Positions 14,415 through 17,369 of a stretch of 17,369 nucleotides of DNA are shown here, piece by piece; the stretch's first letter is position 1, and each line of letters opens with the position of its first letter. Under the pieces are notes generated by a model. It saw nothing but the letters and a program-made list of their open reading frames with translations, searched no databases and was not told the DNA's origin. The position numbers were made by a program, and so were the translations under genes. The stretch comes from an uncultured Variovorax sp. (GTDB lineage: Bacteria > Pseudomonadota > Gammaproteobacteria > Burkholderiales > Burkholderiaceae_C), in the NCBI GenBank assembly GCA_903872875.1, contig CAIQMJ010001156.1, positions 1 to 17,369 on the forward strand, given 5' to 3'.

Positions 14415-14475
14415 TTCGCGAAGCTGGGCGTGGCTTCGCCATACGCGATCGCCGACGACGGCTACTGTTCAGGAT
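14415..14475 (+). promoter_or_regulatory. PIP box (HrpX/HrpB-class regulator site) with matching -10 element
   Basis: TTCGC (14415-14419), exactly 15 nt, then TTCGC (14435-14439) is a perfect plant-inducible-promoter box. In Xanthomonas, Ralstonia and Acidovorax, the AraC-type activators HrpX/HrpB bind such boxes to switch on type III secretion and effector genes. The known arrangement also needs a YANNNT-type -10 about 30-32 nt downstream; CAGGAT at 14470-14475 begins exactly 30 nt after the box. A second hexamer, TACTGT (14463-14468), is at 23 nt. The gene starts at 14540 in the correct orientation. The pattern is seen directly; regulation is inferred. Confidence 0.75.
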
Positions 14476-14480
14476 GACGC

Positions 14481-14512
14481 GAACTGTGCAAGGGGTGTGC
14501 CTTTCACAGTTC
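14481..14512 (+). other. Strong 5'-leader hairpin of the candidate effector gene
   Basis: GAACTGTGCAAGG (14481-14493) pairs with CCTTTCACAGTTC (14500-14512), 12 of 13 positions matching around the loop GGTGTG. With the -10 at 14470-14475, transcription would begin near 14482, placing this hairpin at the very 5' end of the message. A second pairing, TGCAAGG (14487-14493) with CCTTGCA (14512-14518), is possible instead. Confidence 0.6.
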
Positions 14513-14539
14513 CTTGCAAACCACAGCAGGAGAATCGGC

Positions 14540-15661
14540 ATGCCGGTCGATCGCGCAGTTCCGAAAAAAGCAGTCCCTTTCCCTTCCATCCACGAGATGG
14601 GTGTGACCCCGTCCCCTTCAGGGGCGACTCCTCCCACGGAGGGGGCTGGAAATTCGGTAAAGCGATCGAAATTCATGGATGGCGTCTTGCCGGAAGATCG
14701 GGTCCATGTCGGCGACATCGTGCCGGGAACGTTCTCTGCTGCGCGCAGCGAGATGAAGCCGGTGAGTGATGCGCAGCGTCGTAGCGTGCAGACCAGCGCG
14801 TTCGCCAAGCAGATCCTCCATGGCGTCAATCAGTCCTGTGCGCAGAAGCGAGCCGTGAATCACAAGAAGGCGGTGGAGACGGTCGCCAAATACTGCAGTC
14901 CCGACAGCGACCCCGAGAAAGTGCTCGCCGATGTGGTGGAGGCGCTGCGCAACGCGCCACTGACATCGAGCTTCAATATGCGGCACCTCGATCTGAACAG
15001 TATTCAGACGGGAGATGGAACGGTCCAGAACTGCTTTGCCCCGGGCCAGAAAAGATGGGATTCGGGATACCTCAAGCACCGCGACGCGGTGGAGGAGAAG
15101 CTCTTCGGGCTGCCCGCGCACTACCGAAATTCTCCCTACGGAGGAATGGCGCAGCGCGCGATTCGGAAGTACTTCTTCTTCTCTTCTGCAAATCCCGATT
15201 TCGATCACCGCACAAGGCCGGTTTATGCCGCTTTGAGTCCGTTTCAGACATTGGCCACGGGGGTGTATGGCAAGTCTGTTGCCGTATTTGATCCATCGGC
15301 TCTCCGGCAATCGACGTTCTTTCCCAGGGATACGTTTTCGGAACCGGATCCCGAGGCGTTGTGCGACTACACACACATCGAGAATCTACTGGCGTATGGC
15401 GAGCATTCCGAATGTCCGACCTTCGTGAAAACTCTCATCGAAGGAGTCGAAACGGGTTCGTTTCAGCCATCTGCGGAAGATCACATGAACTACATCGATA
15501 CGCAGATTCACGGACCGGTTTCACTTCTGATGTTGACGGAAGTACGCTTGTCGCGGGCGGAGATCGAAGCGCGCTTCAGCGAACAAGAGCGGAGTTCGTT
15601 CCTGCGGGAACTGGAGCAGGCGAACCGGACACTGGGAAGAACGCTTTTTTCCGTCAGGTGA
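14540..15661 (+). CDS. Candidate type III secreted effector, DUF3626-like C-terminal half (tentative)
   Basis: I do not recognise this 373-aa protein with confidence. The first 50 residues (MPVDRAVPKKAVPFPSI and a Ser/Pro/Thr/Gly-rich linker) lack a Sec signal and look disordered, as type III secretion signals do. A helical middle (about 70-140) is followed by a C-terminal half with R226-P-V-Y-A-A-L, YGKSVAVFD (243-251), RQSTFFPRDTF (256-266) and YIDTQIHGPVSL (318-329). The order RP-Y-AL, YG, R-x-TF and QIHGP resembles what I recall of DUF3626 proteins; whether it has an ADP-ribosyltransferase-like fold is a guess. ATG 14540 has AGGAG 7 nt upstream. A PIP box and -10 precede it. GC is about 53-55% in 15181-15300 against about 65% nearby, suggesting acquisition. 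No chaperone gene or mobile element adjoins it. The gene call is sure; the effector role is inferred mainly from the promoter. Confidence 0.7.
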   Translation: MPVDRAVPKKAVPFPSIHEMGVTPSPSGATPPTEGAGNSVKRSKFMDGVLPEDRVHVGDIVPGTFSAARSEMKPVSDAQRRSVQTSAFAKQILHGVNQSCAQKRAVNHKKAVETVAKYCSPDSDPEKVLADVVEALRNAPLTSSFNMRHLDLNSIQTGDGTVQNCFAPGQKRWDSGYLKHRDAVEEKLFGLPAHYRNSPYGGMAQRAIRKYFFFSSANPDFDHRTRPVYAALSPFQTLATGVYGKSVAVFDPSALRQSTFFPRDTFSEPDPEALCDYTHIENLLAYGEHSECPTFVKTLIEGVETGSFQPSAEDHMNYIDTQIHGPVSLLMLTEVRLSRAEIEARFSEQERSSFLRELEQANRTLGRTLFSVR

Positions 15662-15686
15662 TCTGCTTGCCGTCATCCGCCTGACG
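15652..15686. other. Inverted repeat across the stop codon of the candidate effector gene
   Basis: CGTCAGG (15652-15658) and CCTGACG (15680-15686) are perfect 7-bp arms, extendable by two pairs, around a loop that contains the TGA stop (15659-15661). No T-run follows, so it is at best a weak or factor-dependent terminator. Confidence 0.45.
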
Positions 15687-15734
15687 TACCTGTCCGGGCA
15701 TGCGGAACCGGGGTTATCCCTTAATCCTCGATAG

Positions 15735-15796
15735 GTGGAATCCACATCCGGCTGACCGGAAGCTGACCACACAATCTGCCGTTCGAAAGTTTTCGA
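15735..15796 (+). promoter_or_regulatory. Repeat-rich leader of the tctBA genes
   Basis: The 146-nt gap before tctB holds a perfect palindrome GTGGA-A-TCCAC (15735-15745), a direct repeat GCTGACC at 15751-15757 and 15762-15768 (one helical turn apart), and an inverted repeat TCGAAA-gt-TTTCGA (15783-15796) touching the GAGGAG ribosome site. These are plausible sites for a carbon-source regulator such as a TctD-type response regulator, whose gene is not in the window. I could not pick a clear promoter. Confidence 0.3.
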
Positions 15797-15807
15797 GGAG
15801 ATTGTTC

Positions 15808-16296
15808 GTGAAGATCAAAAGTCAGAAGGACTTCTTTGCAGGGCTGATGTTTGCCGTCGTGGGCATCGCCTTCGCATGGGGGGCTTCGACCTACAACGTA
15901 GGCAGCGGCGCCCGAATGGGCCCCGGTTACTTTCCGCTGATGCTGGGCATCGTGATGGCGCTGATCGGCGTCGGCATCATGTTCACCGGCCTGACCGTGG
16001 AAACGGAGAGCGGCGACAAGATCGGCAAATGGGCCTGGAAGCAGGTGGTGTTCATCATCGGCGCCAACCTTGCCTTCGGCGTGCTGCTTGGCGGTCTGCC
16101 GAGCATCGGCGTTCCGGCGATGGGCATGATCATCGCGATTTACGCGCTGGTGATCATCGGGAGCCTCGCCGGCAACGAATTCGACTTCAAGAAGGTGCTG
16201 GTGCTGGCGACCATCCTGGCCATCGGCAGCTACATCGCATTCATCTGGGCGCTCAAGCTGCAGATCCAGGTCTGGCCGACCTTCATCACGGGCTGA
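15808..16296 (+). CDS. tctB: TctB, small membrane subunit of a tripartite tricarboxylate transporter
   Basis: TctB is the four-helix membrane subunit that joins TctA and a periplasmic TctC/Bug binding protein to import citrate or other carboxylates. The 162-aa protein begins VKIKSQKDFFAGLMFAVVGIAFAW and contains MGPGYFPLMLGIVMALIGVGI, both typical of the family, with four membrane segments at about 11-27, 43-61, 76-92 and 100-117, followed by further hydrophobic sequence at 131-152. The start is GTG at 15808 with GAGGAG at 15795-15800, 7 nt upstream; the frame is open further upstream but that sequence is not family-like. It is 11 nt ahead of tctA. No tctC lies upstream; Bug-type binding proteins are often encoded elsewhere in this family. 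Confidence 0.92.
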   Translation: MKIKSQKDFFAGLMFAVVGIAFAWGASTYNVGSGARMGPGYFPLMLGIVMALIGVGIMFTGLTVETESGDKIGKWAWKQVVFIIGANLAFGVLLGGLPSIGVPAMGMIIAIYALVIIGSLAGNEFDFKKVLVLATILAIGSYIAFIWALKLQIQVWPTFITG

Positions 16297-16307
16297 GGAA
16301 CAACGTC

Positions 16308-17369
16308 ATGGATTTGATCAACAACCTGTCGATTGGCTTCGGCGTCGCGTTCACCTTCACGAACCTGCTGTACTGCCTGATCGGCTGCATCCTGGGCACG
16401 CTGATCGGCGTGCTGCCGGGCATCGGCCCGGTCGCGACCATCGCGATGCTGCTGCCGGCGACCTACGCGCTGCCGCCGGTCTCCGCACTTATCATGCTGG
16501 CCGGCATCTACTACGGCGCGCAGTACGGCGGCTCCACCACCGCCATCCTGGTCAACCTGCCGGGCGAGTCTTCGTCGGTCGTGACCGTCATCGACGGCTA
16601 CCAGATGGCACGCAGGGGGAGGGCCGGACCGGCGCTCGCCGCGGCCGGTCTGGGCTCGTTCTTCGCGGGCTGCGTGGGCACCTTGATCCTGGCTGCGTTC
16701 GCGCCGCCGCTGACCGAAGTGGCCTTCAAGTTCGGCCCGGCCGAGTACTTCTCGCTGATGATCCTGGGCCTGATCGGCGCCGTGGTGCTGGCATCGGGCT
16801 CGCTGCTCAAGGCGATCGCGATGATCGTGCTGGGCCTGTTGATGGGCCTGGTGGGCACCGACGTGAACTCGGGCGTCGCGCGCTTCAGCTTCGACATTCC
16901 GGAACTCACCGACGGCATCGGCTTCGTGGCGATCGCCATGGGCGTCTTCGGCTACGGTGAAATCATCTCGAACCTGTCGCGTCCGGAAGAAGAGCGCGAA
17001 GTGTTCACCGCCAAGGTGTCGGGCCTGTTCCCCACCAAGGAAGACTTCAAGCGGATGGTGCCGGCCGTGCTGCGCGGCACGGCCCTCGGCGCGGCGCTCG
17101 GCATCCTGCCTGGTGGCGGTGCGCTGCTGGCGGCATTCGCCGCCTACACGATCGAGAAGAAGACCAAGCTGCACCCCGGCGAAGTGCCGTTCGGCAAGGG
17201 CAACATCCGCGGCGTGGCTGCACCCGAATCGGCCAACAACGCCGGCGCGCAGACCTCGTTCATTCCGCTGCTGACGCTGGGCATTCCGCCGAATGCCGTG
17301 ATGGCGCTGATGGTCGGCGCAATGACCATCCACAACATCCAGCCCGGTCCGCAGGTCATGACGAGCAAC
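16308..17369 (+). CDS. tctA: TctA, large membrane subunit of a tripartite tricarboxylate transporter, C-terminus cut by window edge
   Basis: TctA is the multi-span channel subunit of the cation-coupled tripartite tricarboxylate transporter in the inner membrane. 354 of about 500 residues are present. The translation starts MDLINNLSIGFGVAFTFTNL and shows the duplicated family motifs GVLPGIGP (34-41) and later LGILPGGGALLAAFAAY, the stretch YYGAQYGGSTTAILVNLPGE, and APESANNAGAQTSFIPLLTLGIP near the edge. ATG 16308 has GAGGA 8 nt upstream, overlapping the tctB stop region, so both come from one message. The frame is open and undamaged to 17369. The carried substrate cannot be told without the binding protein. 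Confidence 0.96.
   Translation, partial: MDLINNLSIGFGVAFTFTNLLYCLIGCILGTLIGVLPGIGPVATIAMLLPATYALPPVSALIMLAGIYYGAQYGGSTTAILVNLPGESSSVVTVIDGYQMARRGRAGPALAAAGLGSFFAGCVGTLILAAFAPPLTEVAFKFGPAEYFSLMILGLIGAVVLASGSLLKAIAMIVLGLLMGLVGTDVNSGVARFSFDIPELTDGIGFVAIAMGVFGYGEIISNLSRPEEEREVFTAKVSGLFPTKEDFKRMVPAVLRGTALGAALGILPGGGALLAAFAAYTIEKKTKLHPGEVPFGKGNIRGVAAPESANNAGAQTSFIPLLTLGIPPNAVMALMVGAMTIHNIQPGPQVMTSN

Noticed and set aside
14081..14539. Long upstream extension of the candidate effector frame into the GspE-type gene
   Set aside because: The extension overlaps a certain gene and the PIP-box promoter; ATG 14540 has a good ribosome site.
1..17369. CRISPR arrays, tRNA or rRNA genes, insertion sequences, integrases, toxin-antitoxin or defence genes
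   Set aside because: None seen on either strand when reading through; no regularly spaced repeats and no transposase-like proteins.

Overview
The window is high-GC DNA (about 65% in most genes by eye) from a betaproteobacterium, most likely of the family Comamonadaceae. The evidence is the gene content and protein style: a single LolC/E-type permease with LolD, RecJ next to an RpfE-type protein, a Bug/Tct-type tricarboxylate carrier, and the hypoxanthine-DNA glycosylase / spermidine-synthase-like / GspE trio. A perfect plant-inducible-promoter (PIP) box in front of an orphan gene points within that family to a plant-associated lineage with an Hrp type III secretion system (for example the Acidovorax/Paracidovorax avenae-citrulli group or Xylophilus). 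That placement is inference; no hrp gene is in the window.

Layout. 1-2215 (minus): an RpfE-type protein translationally coupled to recJ, which runs off the left edge. 2216-2361: a divergent control region with two possibly leaderless starts, a 29-codon open frame, and two mutually exclusive hairpins around the lolC ribosome site. 2362-4288 (plus): lolC-lolD, the inner-membrane engine that releases outer-membrane lipoproteins. 4289-4505: a spacer with two strong hairpins and a perfect 15-bp palindrome, then a DUF962/Mpo1-like membrane protein and a flavin-reductase-like protein.

5732-9787 (minus): a compact run of membrane-anchored HtrA-like protease, MoxR ATPase, DUF58 protein and membrane vWA protein, probably one envelope-maintenance operon. 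9875-12570 (plus): a TatD-type metal hydrolase, a small exported Lys/Ala-rich protein ending in a clear terminator, then a hypoxanthine-DNA glycosylase, a spermidine-synthase-like methyltransferase-fold protein and an orphan GspE/PulE-type ATPase (to 14354), the last three overlapping start-to-stop.

14355-15661 is the accessory part: a PIP box TTCGC-N15-TTCGC with a -10-like CAGGAT exactly 30 nt downstream, a 13-bp inverted repeat at the predicted 5' end of the message, and a 373-aa protein with a Ser/Pro-rich disordered N-terminus in a stretch of clearly lower GC. I read it as a candidate HrpX/HrpB-class-regulated type III effector with no confidently recognised family; its C-terminal half resembles what I recall of DUF3626. 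15808-17369 (plus): tctB and a 3'-truncated tctA, the membrane parts of a tripartite tricarboxylate transporter.
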